Positions 52,467 through 60,337 of a stretch of DNA of 64,000 nt are shown here, one piece after another. Below the pieces are notes generated by a model. That model worked only from the letters and a program-made list of their open reading frames with translations, did not search any database and was not told where the DNA came from. This stretch comes from Verrucomicrobium sp. BvORR106 (GTDB lineage Bacteria > Verrucomicrobiota > Verrucomicrobiia > Verrucomicrobiales > Verrucomicrobiaceae): contig NZ_BATR01000018.1 in NCBI RefSeq assembly GCF_000739655.1, forward strand, positions 1-64,000, read 5' to 3'. Both the position numbers and the translations under genes were made by a program. Position 1 is the first letter of the stretch, and the number at the start of each line of letters is the position of its first letter.

Positions 52467-55283
52467 ATGCCCCTGATGAACCGACCCTTCCACTTCCACA
52501 CCGTTCTCAGCAGCGGGTTCGCAGGCCTCCTGCTCGCCAGCCCACTGGTGGCCGCCACTCCCACCGCGGAAGGCATTGAGTTCTTCGAGAAGAAGATCCG
52601 CCCTGTTCTGGTGAGCGCCTGCTACGACTGCCACTCTGTCGAAGCCGGGAAGACCAAAGGCGGGCTGGCAGTGGACTCCCGCGAAGCCTTGCTCATCGGT
52701 GGCGATGCCGGACCCTCCGTGGTGCCGGGGAATCTGGAGAAGAGCAAGCTCATCGAGGCGGTTCGATACAAGAACCGAGACCTGCAGATGCCGCCGAAAA
52801 ACGCCCTCACGCCCGCCCAGATCCAGGATCTGGAGAAGTGGGTGGCCATGGGCGCACCCGATCCCCGGGAGGGCAAAACCGCTGCTGCCGCGCAAGCGCA
52901 CGGTGGGGTGAATCGCAGCATCAACATGGAGGAAGGCCGCAAGTTCTGGTCCTTCACCCCGCTAGCTGAGGCGACACCTCCGCCAGTGCAAAACACGGCC
53001 TGGGTCAAATCACCCATCGACGCCTTTCTCCTGGCGGAGCTGGAAAAGCAGGGTGTTTCACCCGCACCCGCCGCAGACAAACGGACGCTGATCCGCCGCG
53101 CCACTTTCGATCTCACCGGCCTGCCGCCCACGGCGCAGGAGATTGACGCCTTCCTTGCCGACAACTCCGCCGACGCCCTCAGCAAGGTGGTGGAGCGCCT
53201 GCTGGCCTCCCCTCAATACGGGGAGCGCTGGGCCCGCCACTGGCTTGATGTGGCCCGTTATGCCGACTCCAACGGCATGGACGAGAACGTCGCCTACGGC
53301 CATGCCTGGCGCTACCGGGACTACGTGGTTCGTGCCTTTAACGAGGACAAGCCCTATGATCAGTTCCTGGTTGAGCAGATCGCTGGCGACCTCCTGCCTG
53401 CCCGCACGGAAGAAGAGCGTCGGGAGGGGCTGACCGCTCTGGGTTTCCTCGCCCTCGGGGCCCGCGTGCTGGCCGAGCCGGATGTGCGAAAGCTGGAGAT
53501 GGATATCATCGATGAACAGCTCGACACCCTGGGCAAGGCCTTCCTGGGCATGACCCTGGGCTGTGCCCGCTGCCACGATCACAAGTTCGACCCCATTACC
53601 AACAAGGACTACTACGCCCTGGCCGCCATCTTCCGCAGCACGAAGAGCCTGGCCGACGAGAAGCTGGGAGCCATCAAGTTCTGGTACGAGCACTCGCTCG
53701 CCACGCCGGATGACCTTGCTGCCAAGAAGAAGTATGAGGCAGAAGTAGCCGCCCAGCGGTCCAAGGTTGCCAAGTTCTCCAATGAGACCCGCGCGAAGCT
53801 GAAGCAGGAGCTCCAAACGAACGCTCCGGACTACCTCGCGGCGGCCACTCTTTTGCCGGAGGACCCAGACTTTGCGAAGGTGCAGACGCTTGCGGCAGAG
53901 CGCAAGCTTCGCCCCCGCTACCTTCTCACCGCCCGCCAGTACCTCACCCGCGCGCCGGAGCATCCCTTCTACGCCCGTTGGCGTGAACTCGCTGCTGCTG
54001 GTGACCAGGACGGAATCAGGAAATACTACGGCGATGTATTCACGCGCTCGGCGGCAGCTCTGACCGCTGCCAAGGCCAAAGATCCCAAAGCGACCGCTCC
54101 AGTGGAGCCGGATCTGGCCGAAGCATACGCCGCCCTTAATGACGTGGCTGGCCTGCTCGCCATCCCGGACAAAGATGCCGATGCGTTCGACGGTGAAATG
54201 CTCGCCACCGCCGAGGTCATGAAGGACGACCTCATGTCTCTCGAGGACAAGACGCCCGATCCCCCCTCCCTCATGGGCGTGCGCGATGGTACCATCACCA
54301 AGACCCTTCCCATTCACATCCGCGGCAGCTATCTCACCCTCGGAGCCGAGGTGGAGCGCGGCTTCCCAGAGGTCATGCGGACCTCCTTCACCAAGCCCAT
54401 CCTTTCCGCCAAACAAAGCGGCCGTCTAGAGCTCGCCCGCTGGATGGCTGGCAGCGAGCACCCCCTTACTGCACGAGTCATGGTCAACCGCCTCTGGCGC
54501 TGGCACTTCGGCCGCGGCCTCGTCGGTTCCACGGACAACTTCGGCATCTTGGGTGACAAGCCCTCCCATCCCGCCCTGCTGGACTGGCTGGCCCGTTGTT
54601 TCATCGAAAACGGCTGGAGCATCAAGGACATGCACCGTGTGCTCATGAAGTCCAGCGCCTACCAGATGGCCTCCACCCACCCCAGTGCAGGCCAGCCCTC
54701 CTCAGGTGTGGATCCCGCCATGCTGGACCCGGAGAACAAGCTGCTGTGGCGCGCCCATGTGCAGCGTCTGGAGGCCGAGCAGATTCACGATGCCATGCTC
54801 GCCGCCAGTGGCTCCCTTTCCGCCCAGGTCGGTGGCAAGACCGTCCCGCTTCGCAACCGGGAGTTCGTCTTCAACCACACCTCCAAGGACGCCACGCAGT
54901 ACCGCGCCCTGCGCCGCGCCCTCTACATCCCCATCATCCGGAATCACCTCTTCGATCTGCTGGAGCAGTTCGACTACCCGGATCCCACCATGCCCACCGG
55001 CAGCCGCAATGCCACCGTGGTGGCCCCGCAGGCGCTCATCATGATGAACTCGCCCTTCGCCGCCCAGGCAGCGCAGAGACTCTCCGCGAAGCTGTTGTCG
55101 GACAGCGACGCACCCGAGGCCAGGGTTCAAGAAGCTTACGTGGCCCTGTACGGCCGCCCGGCCTCGTCCCACGACGTCACCCGCGCGCTCACCTTCGTCC
55201 GTCAGGAAGGCGACTCTCCCGAAGCCTGGACGTTGCTCTGCCACACCCTCATGTCGGCCAACGAATTCATGTACCTGCGATGA
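52467..55283 (+). CDS. DUF1549/DUF1553 protein with N-terminal planctomycete-type cytochrome c domain (PSD1)
   Basis: 938 residues from the ATG at 52467; a GTG at 52419 overlaps the previous stop and an ATG at 52476 is another option. A signal peptide ends near LASPLVAAT. One c-type haem motif CYDCH lies at residues 52-56 (Cys52, Cys55, His56), followed by the DLQMPPKNALT methionine segment of the planctomycete cytochrome c domain. DUF1549 (RRATFDLTGLPPTAQEIDAFL and ERWARHWLDVARYADSNGM) and DUF1553 (ARWMAGSEHPLTARVMVNRLWRWHFG) follow. The function of the family is unknown; it is abundant in Planctomycetes and Verrucomicrobia and tied to polysaccharide use. Its stop overlaps the DUF1501 start (ATGA). 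Confidence 0.93.
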   Translation: MPLMNRPFHFHTVLSSGFAGLLLASPLVAATPTAEGIEFFEKKIRPVLVSACYDCHSVEAGKTKGGLAVDSREALLIGGDAGPSVVPGNLEKSKLIEAVRYKNRDLQMPPKNALTPAQIQDLEKWVAMGAPDPREGKTAAAAQAHGGVNRSINMEEGRKFWSFTPLAEATPPPVQNTAWVKSPIDAFLLAELEKQGVSPAPAADKRTLIRRATFDLTGLPPTAQEIDAFLADNSADALSKVVERLLASPQYGERWARHWLDVARYADSNGMDENVAYGHAWRYRDYVVRAFNEDKPYDQFLVEQIAGDLLPARTEEERREGLTALGFLALGARVLAEPDVRKLEMDIIDEQLDTLGKAFLGMTLGCARCHDHKFDPITNKDYYALAAIFRSTKSLADEKLGAIKFWYEHSLATPDDLAAKKKYEAEVAAQRSKVAKFSNETRAKLKQELQTNAPDYLAAATLLPEDPDFAKVQTLAAERKLRPRYLLTARQYLTRAPEHPFYARWRELAAAGDQDGIRKYYGDVFTRSAAALTAAKAKDPKATAPVEPDLAEAYAALNDVAGLLAIPDKDADAFDGEMLATAEVMKDDLMSLEDKTPDPPSLMGVRDGTITKTLPIHIRGSYLTLGAEVERGFPEVMRTSFTKPILSAKQSGRLELARWMAGSEHPLTARVMVNRLWRWHFGRGLVGSTDNFGILGDKPSHPALLDWLARCFIENGWSIKDMHRVLMKSSAYQMASTHPSAGQPSSGVDPAMLDPENKLLWRAHVQRLEAEQIHDAMLAASGSLSAQVGGKTVPLRNREFVFNHTSKDATQYRALRRALYIPIIRNHLFDLLEQFDYPDPTMPTGSRNATVVAPQALIMMNSPFAAQAAQRLSAKLLSDSDAPEARVQEAYVALYGRPASSHDVTRALTFVRQEGDSPEAWTLLCHTLMSANEFMYLR

Positions 55284-56701
55284 ACCCCTTCCCAGCCTCC
55301 CCCCTCTCCCGCCGGGCCATGCTGCAGCGCAGCGCCGCAGGCTTTGGTCATCTGGCGCTCGCCTCCCTGCTCGCCCAGCAGTCTCAGGGAGCCTCCGCAC
55401 CCGTCAGCCCGCTGGCGGCCAAGCTGCCACACCATGCAGCCCGGGCCAAGCGGGTCATCTTCCTGTTTATGAAGGGTGGCCCCTCCGCGGTGGACACGTT
55501 TGACCCCAAACCGCTGCTCGACCGCGACCATGGCAAGGCCTACCCCTTTGCCCAGCCGCGCGTCAAGTTCGCGGAAACAGGCAAACTCTTGAAATCCCCC
55601 TGGAAGTTCAAGCAATACGGCCAAAGCGGGCTTCCCGTCAGCGAGTTGTTCCCTCATGTCGCCCAGTGTGCCGATGAACTCTGCGTCATCCGCTCCCTGC
55701 ACGGCACCAACCCCGCTCACGGCGGCGCCCTGCTCAAGCTGCACACGGGCAGTGATGTCCAGGTGCGCCCCAGCATGGGCTCATGGATCACTTATGGGCT
55801 GGGCACGGAGAACGACAACCTGCCCGCCTTCATCACCATCTGTCCTACGCTGGCCCACGGTGGCGTCAACAACTGGGGGGCCGCGTTCCTTCCCGCCTGG
55901 TGCCAGGGCACACCCATCGGCAATGCCGCCGTGCCTTCCGACCAAGCCATGGTCAAGCACATCCGCAACACCCAGCTCAGCGCCAGCCTGCAACGGCAGC
56001 AGCTCGACCTGCTCGCCCAGATGAACCATGAACATCTGGAACTCACCGGCCCCAACCAGGCCCTGGAGGGTCGTATCAACTCCTTCGAGCTCGCCTTCCG
56101 CATGCAGATGGCCATGCCCGATGCCCAGGACGTGGACAATGAAACGGAGGTGACCAAGAAGCTCTACGGGATGGACAACCCCGTCACCTCCAACTTCGGC
56201 CGCCAGTGCCTCATGGCGCGTCGTTTCATCGAACGCGGTGTACGTTTCGTCCAGGTCACCCACAGCGACAGCGAGGTGCAGTGGGACCAGCACGGGAATC
56301 TCTACAAGGGGCACAGCAAAAACGCCGCAGAGGTGGACAAGCCCATCGCCGGCCTGCTGAAGGACCTTCGCTCCCGCGGTCTGCTGCAAGACACCCTCGT
56401 CATCTGGGGCGGTGAATTCGGCCGCACCCCCACCGCCCAGGGCACCGATGGCCGCGATCACAACCCCGAAGGTTTCACCATGTGGCTCGCCGGTGGCGGC
56501 GTGAAGGCCGGCTCCACCTATGGCGCCACCGATGACTACGGCTACTTCGCCCAGGAGAACAAAGTCCACATCCACGACTTCCACGCCACCATCCTCGCCC
56601 TCATGGGCATGGACCACGAGAAGCTCACCTACAAATACGCCGGCCGCGACTTCCGCCTCACGGACGTCTTTGGCCATGTGGTGAAAGAGGTGTTTGCATA
56701 G
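55280..56701 (+). CDS. Tat-exported DUF1501 (sulfatase-fold) protein
   Basis: 473 residues from the ATG at 55280, overlapping the previous stop (ATGA). A twin-arginine-like signal LSRRAMLQRSAAGFGHLALASLLAQQ precedes the DUF1501 domain. Typical blocks are AKRVIFLFMKGGPSAVDTFDPKP, VIRSLHGTNPAHGGALLKLHTGSD, VIWGGEFGRTPTAQGTDGRDHNPEGFTMWLAGGGVK and ATDDYGYFAQENKVHIHDFHATILALMG, an alkaline-phosphatase/sulfatase-like fold with metal-binding Asp and His residues. It is almost always paired with a DUF1549/DUF1553 protein as here. The reaction is unknown. Confidence 0.94.
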   Translation: MNPFPASPLSRRAMLQRSAAGFGHLALASLLAQQSQGASAPVSPLAAKLPHHAARAKRVIFLFMKGGPSAVDTFDPKPLLDRDHGKAYPFAQPRVKFAETGKLLKSPWKFKQYGQSGLPVSELFPHVAQCADELCVIRSLHGTNPAHGGALLKLHTGSDVQVRPSMGSWITYGLGTENDNLPAFITICPTLAHGGVNNWGAAFLPAWCQGTPIGNAAVPSDQAMVKHIRNTQLSASLQRQQLDLLAQMNHEHLELTGPNQALEGRINSFELAFRMQMAMPDAQDVDNETEVTKKLYGMDNPVTSNFGRQCLMARRFIERGVRFVQVTHSDSEVQWDQHGNLYKGHSKNAAEVDKPIAGLLKDLRSRGLLQDTLVIWGGEFGRTPTAQGTDGRDHNPEGFTMWLAGGGVKAGSTYGATDDYGYFAQENKVHIHDFHATILALMGMDHEKLTYKYAGRDFRLTDVFGHVVKEVFA

Positions 56702-56720
56702 TGACGCACCCTTGCAGTAC

Positions 56721-56768
56721 CAAATCACACCTGAAACCGACTTCATCCGGGGCTTGGGCGTCGATTGA
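56721..56768 (+). pseudogene. C-terminal fragment of an acyl-carrier-like gene
   Basis: The 16 codons read QITPETDFIRGLGVD and stop, matching the end of the complete gene at 57104-57364 (QVTPETDFIRDLGVD), at the same frame and with the same TGA. The following 290 bases also match the downstream region of that gene. The 5' part is missing, with the break 20 bases after the DUF1501 stop. It is therefore a truncated tandem copy, not a gene. Confidence 0.85.
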
Positions 56769-57103
56769 CGAGCGCCACTCAAACCACTGCTTCGCTTCAC
56801 TGCTACCTCATCTCCGCATCGCATCGCGGCCAGAAAACGGTGTCGAGCCACCGTACTCCAAGACGCTGACGCGACTGGAGACATCCCTCGAGACGGTGTA
56901 GATCGGCAACAGGCAACGTGCCTGCCATCAGGCAGCTCTGCTAACAGTTCCCGCTCGTCCCGGAGGGACGATGGATTGTAGCCGGTGGTGAAGGCCTGCC
57001 ATCAGACCGGGAACCACCGGAACAGGCAGCGACAAATGCTCCCCGTCCCGGAGGGACGGCGGATCGGCCTTGACTGCCGGACGCCGTTGCACCACTCCAT
57101 ACC
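56769..57103. repeat. Tandem-duplicated downstream region with hairpin repeat E2
   Basis: 56721-57066 is a direct repeat of 57317-57660, offset by 596 bases and roughly 85-90% identical by eye. It contains the conserved 43-base segment at 56826-56868, with the hairpin ACGGTG-tcgagc-CACCGT, and the triple-hairpin repeat E2 at 56956-57065. No gene is seen between 56769 and the start of the carrier gene at 57104. Confidence 0.75.
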
Positions 57104-57364
57104 ATGGGCATGGAATCCGTTGAGCTCGTCATGGCGGTGGAGGAAGCGTTCGGCATCGCCATTTCTGATCAGGACGCCTCTACCGCGAAGACAGCGGGAG
57201 ATCTCCGTGATCTCGTACTCCGGGCCCTGCGGGATCAAGGCATCCAGACGGATGCGGACCAAGTCTGGCTGAAACTAAAGGACATCATTGTGGATCAACT
57301 TGGCGTCTCCCCGCACCAAGTCACACCTGAAACCGACTTCATCCGGGACTTGGGCGTCGATTGA
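57104..57364 (+). CDS. Acyl-carrier-like protein with permuted order, serine missing
   Basis: 86 residues. The protein begins MGMESVELVMAVEEAFGIAISDQDAS, which corresponds to helix II and the following loop of ACP (E. coli: DSLDTVELVMALEEEF). It ends LKDIIVDQLGVSPHQVTPETDFIRDLGVD, which corresponds to ACP helix I and the run-up to DSL. The two halves of the fold are thus in reverse order, joined by a linker near residues 40-55. Alignment puts Gly2 where the phosphopantetheine serine should be, so this copy may not carry a prosthetic group. There are no ketosynthase or ligase genes nearby. Start chosen at the ATG that immediately precedes the fold; no alternative upstream ACP half exists. Confidence 0.8.
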   Translation: MGMESVELVMAVEEAFGIAISDQDASTAKTAGDLRDLVLRALRDQGIQTDADQVWLKLKDIIVDQLGVSPHQVTPETDFIRDLGVD

Positions 57365-57694
57365 CGACCGCCACACAAGCCACCGCTTCGCTTCACTGCT
57401 ACCTCATCACCGCATCGCATCACGGCCAGAAAACGGTGTCGAGCCACCGTACTCCAAGACGCTGACGCGACGGAGATATTCCTTGAGCCAGTGTAGATCG
57501 GCAACAGGCAACGTGCATTCCACAAGGCAGCCCCGTTGACATCCCCCGCTCGTCCCGGAGGGACGCTGGACCGTAGCCGGTGGTGAAGGCCTGTCATCAG
57601 GCCGAGAACCACCGGAACAGGGTGACAAATGCTCCCGTCCCGGAGGGACGGCGGATCGAGGCCGAATCGCTCGACTTACCCAAAGCAGTATTTC
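57365..57694. repeat. Convergent gap with carrier-gene tail repeat and hairpin repeat E3
   Basis: The 330-base gap holds the 3' tail repeat of the carrier gene (matching segment 57422-57464) and the triple-hairpin element E3 (57551-57655: CGTCCC-gga-GGGACG, the nested CCGGTGGT/ACCACCGG hairpin, and a second CGTCCC-gga-GGGACG). Nothing coding is recognisable. Confidence 0.75.
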
Positions 57695-58726
57695 CTATCG
57701 CCCACCCGTCAGCACCACCGAGTTCAACACGGACTTGAAAAGCGGCTCCATTTTCTTCCTCCCGCTCTCGCTCGTGCCGGATCCTTCTTTGGCAAAGCAG
57801 GAGAGGTGAATCGCGACGAGATTCTCCCCAGACAAAAAGTAGCAGGTGATTCCAGAGGTCTCGATCTTGGTGTCCAACCGTTCCAGCACGCCATCAAGCT
57901 TCACCCATCCCACCGTTCTCGCCTCAAGCTTCATCGTCTTGAAGTCAGAGATTTTCAGCTTGGCTTGCCCAAAGTATTCCCGGGCAAAATCTTCGGTGAA
58001 GAGCACTTCCTTGGGCTGGTCAGTCAGAGCGGCGCTGACGGGCCCGATCTGCACCATGATGATGTCCGCCCCATGTCCTGCATCGGAGGTCCACTTCTGG
58101 ACAATATGCGGCCGGTCGCCCTCAGCCGCTTTCCAGCTCATGGGGACTTTGAGGTTCAGTTTCACCCCGTTTGCTTTCTGATGTCCCTGAGTGGAGAACG
58201 GCGTCACAAATCCTCTTTGGATCTCCTCCTCGGGTTGTTTCATAAAATCGGGATGGGATGCCAGGAGAAGCATCCGTACCGGTGAATCTGCCAGGGTGGT
58301 GCCGCGGAGATGGGTCTCCCGGATGACAGATCGCGCAAGGTCCTCGGTCATATTGTCCTGCAGAATCTTCCTCGCCGCCTGTCCCTGTTGCAAGATGGTA
58401 GGCCTGGCAGTCACCCACTTGTCTCCGAACTTCTCGGTCAGCCTCACATCCAGATTGTCCTCGCAAACCTTGAACACGGCATCCCAATGGGTCTGCGCCG
58501 CGTCAGCCTCCAGCCCGAGGTCGGGATACTGCTGTTTGATCAGCTTGATCGTGGATCTCATGCTCAAGCAGACGCCATAGGTCCTCATGAGATCGGTGGA
58601 GAGTGGCAACTTCACCGGGGCGGCCTGTCCAAGAGCAGACGCGCCCATCATCGACATGACACCTGCAACCAAAAATGTTGATCGAACCAAACTGGCAAGA
58701 AACGCCCCCTTCAAACCCTGCTTCAT
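57695..58726 (-). CDS. Secreted protein of unknown function
   Basis: 343 residues with a signal peptide (LVRSTFLVAGVMSMMGASALGQA). The N-terminal third (residues about 40-160) is helical, with LMRTYGVCLSMRSTIKLIKQQYPDLGLEADAAQTHWDAVFKVCED. The C-terminal part (about residues 185-340) is a mixed alpha/beta domain reading KLNLKVPMSWKAAEGDRPHIVQKW to LSGENLVAIHLSCFAKE, reminiscent of PsbP/DcrB-type domains. Function is not recognised. It diverges from the intact acyl-carrier-like gene at 58880 and converges on the one at 57104. Confidence 0.8.
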   Translation of the reverse strand: MKQGLKGAFLASLVRSTFLVAGVMSMMGASALGQAAPVKLPLSTDLMRTYGVCLSMRSTIKLIKQQYPDLGLEADAAQTHWDAVFKVCEDNLDVRLTEKFGDKWVTARPTILQQGQAARKILQDNMTEDLARSVIRETHLRGTTLADSPVRMLLLASHPDFMKQPEEEIQRGFVTPFSTQGHQKANGVKLNLKVPMSWKAAEGDRPHIVQKWTSDAGHGADIIMVQIGPVSAALTDQPKEVLFTEDFAREYFGQAKLKISDFKTMKLEARTVGWVKLDGVLERLDTKIETSGITCYFLSGENLVAIHLSCFAKEGSGTSESGRKKMEPLFKSVLNSVVLTGGR

Positions 58727-58879
58727 CTGGGACGTTTACACACATATGGACAAAGTCCAATGAATCGCAGCAGACCGCCAGGGGATACGCAGACACTCTG
58801 AATGCAGGCAGCACAAGGAATCTTGGGGGTCGCCAAACACTTGCTTGACGGATCCCCAGTTCCCCTTCATTTCATCTGC

Positions 58880-59140
58880 ATGAGCTTGGATTCTGTTGAG
58901 CTTGTCCTTGAGGTGGAAAAGGAGTTCGACATCTTCGTCTCCGATGAGGATGCATCAAAGATCTTCACCGTTGGCAATTTTCGTGATCTCATCGTCCGGT
59001 CTTTGCAGGAGAAAGGAATGAATCCAAACGAGGGTGAGGTGATGCAGAAGCTAAGAGCCATCGTCGTGGAGCAAATCGGCGTCTCCCCGGACGAGGTCAC
59101 TCCAGAGGCCGACTTCGTCCGAGACTTGGGGTTGGATTGA
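58880..59140 (+). CDS. Acyl-carrier-like protein with permuted order, serine kept
   Basis: 86 residues, the same length as the gene at 57104. The ATG at 58880 is chosen because it starts the fold; an in-frame ATG at 58802 adds 26 residues without ACP character. It begins [26 protein letters not shown] (helix II onwards) and ends [29 protein letters not shown] (helix I and approach). Joining the end to the start recreates [13 protein letters not shown], the exact ACP consensus around the phosphopantetheine serine. Ser2 is the expected attachment site; Met removal would leave it N-terminal. Its partners are unknown. Confidence 0.85.
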   Translation: MSLDSVELVLEVEKEFDIFVSDEDASKIFTVGNFRDLIVRSLQEKGMNPNEGEVMQKLRAIVVEQIGVSPDEVTPEADFVRDLGLD

Positions 59141-59598
59141 CGCCATGCACGCGAACGAGAGAACCCGCTTCGCTTCACTGTTACATCGCAACCTCATCTC
59201 ATCGCGGCCAGAAAACGGTGTCGAGCCACCGTACTCCAAGACGCTGGCGCGCCGTTGCCGACTCCTCGCGCCGCCCAACTCATTCATACTTGTCTCCATC
59301 CGTACTATGATGTGCGTCGCGTGAAGAGCATCGGGAATCGGTGGCCGCAATGGGCTTACCGCTGCGCGGTAGAAACTGCGACAAGTCATCCATGGGTTGC
59401 ACTCGCTACGCTCGTTTCACCCATGGCTACTCATGGTGAACCCTCCGGGTTCGAGGACAATCCGTGGAGGGGCCTTACTCGCAGCACTTGCAACACATCC
59501 AAAGGGTCGACGCGCACCTTGATCGAGTCCACCCTGAGCATGCCGCCCTCCGGACACTCAGGCATGGAACCGGGCATCGCAGACAGCCATTCCCCTCC
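59141..59598. repeat. Convergent gap with carrier tail repeat and a half copy of the inverted-repeat element
   Basis: 59204-59246 matches the downstream segment of the 57104 gene almost base for base. 59351-59454 is the right half only of the element seen at 4679 and 47647 (GGCTTACCGCTGCGCGGTAG through the right terminal repeat ending GGGTTCGA); the left half is missing. The remaining 144 bases (59455-59598) show nothing recognisable. Confidence 0.75.
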
Positions 59599-60174
59599 TC
59601 ACCGCCGCGCTGGCCCCAGCTCCACTAGCGACAAATCCGCAAACCAGGCGGTGCCGGTCACGGCAGAGGAAAAGAAGCCGAGCCGAGGACCAACTTCCAC
59701 CTCGGTCTTGGGACCGGTTTCAAACTCGAGCGTGAGACGTCCCCAAGTGCGGGTCTTCATGATGTTCTCTGAGCGCTCGAACCCGCCTCGCAGGCACACG
59801 TTGGCCCCCACCGTGGCATCTTTGTCTCCGGGTTTGATGTCCTTGGTCTTCACAAAGCCCGTGAGCCGGTAGCGGGTGAGGGGTTTCACGGTCACCTTCT
59901 GCATCGCCAGGGAATCATCCGCTCCCAGATTGTCGATCTTGAGCGTGGGCAACCCTTTGTAGAGCTCCACCTTGTCGATCTCGAACTTGCCGTTCTTGCG
60001 GTGGCTGGAGGTCTGCCATCCCTCCAGGCCCTTTTCAAACGAGCCGTTCTTCAGAAGGTCCAGCTTGCGGTCCGGTTGCTGAGCCAGGCATGAACCCGAG
60101 AACGCGGCCATCATCATCATCGTCACAGCCAGTCCGACAAAAGACAGGCGACACAGGGGAAGGGTGGTTTTCAT
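59599..60174 (-). CDS. Small secreted protein, carbohydrate-binding-like jelly-roll domain
   Basis: 191 residues with a signal peptide (LSFVGLAVTMMMMAAFSGSCLAQ). The mature part starts LLKNGSFEKGLEGWQTSS and has a middle segment YRLTGFVKTKDIKPGDKDATVGANVCL and an end VTGTAWFADLSLVELGP. These are the landmarks of CBM4/9/22-type or similar jelly-roll modules. It may bind glycans at the cell surface. It diverges from the hybrid kinase gene. Confidence 0.75.
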   Translation of the reverse strand: MKTTLPLCRLSFVGLAVTMMMMAAFSGSCLAQQPDRKLDLLKNGSFEKGLEGWQTSSHRKNGKFEIDKVELYKGLPTLKIDNLGADDSLAMQKVTVKPLTRYRLTGFVKTKDIKPGDKDATVGANVCLRGGFERSENIMKTRTWGRLTLEFETGPKTEVEVGPRLGFFSSAVTGTAWFADLSLVELGPARR

Positions 60175-60337
60175 TGATTCAATAACGCAAAAAGTTTGGT
60201 GGTTTTACAATCCAAAATAATTCCACTGCCCGACGGGGCAACTTCTCTCCCCAAGACGAGACTGATTTCCTTCGTATCACACTGATCCTGCCGGAAATTG
60301 ACTGGAAACGGTCTCCGCGTCCGGGTAGATTTGCCCA

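Noticed and set aside
54596-55279. N-terminal extension of the DUF1501 protein
   Set aside because: Runs out of frame through the DUF1553 domain of the previous gene; the ATG at 55280 with a Tat-like signal is the natural start.
57407-57628. Small minus-strand frame ending VLEYGGSTPFSGRD
   Set aside because: Arises from the repeated tail segment of the carrier genes and recurs at each copy; a repeat-derived frame, not a gene.
47499-57655. CRISPR array
   Set aside because: The repeated units are palindromic, about 110 bases, with only one widely separated and two neighbouring copies; no regular spacers and no cas genes.
57629-58285. 218-codon plus-strand frame opposite the secreted protein
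   Set aside because: Antisense shadow that starts inside a repeat; no domain features.
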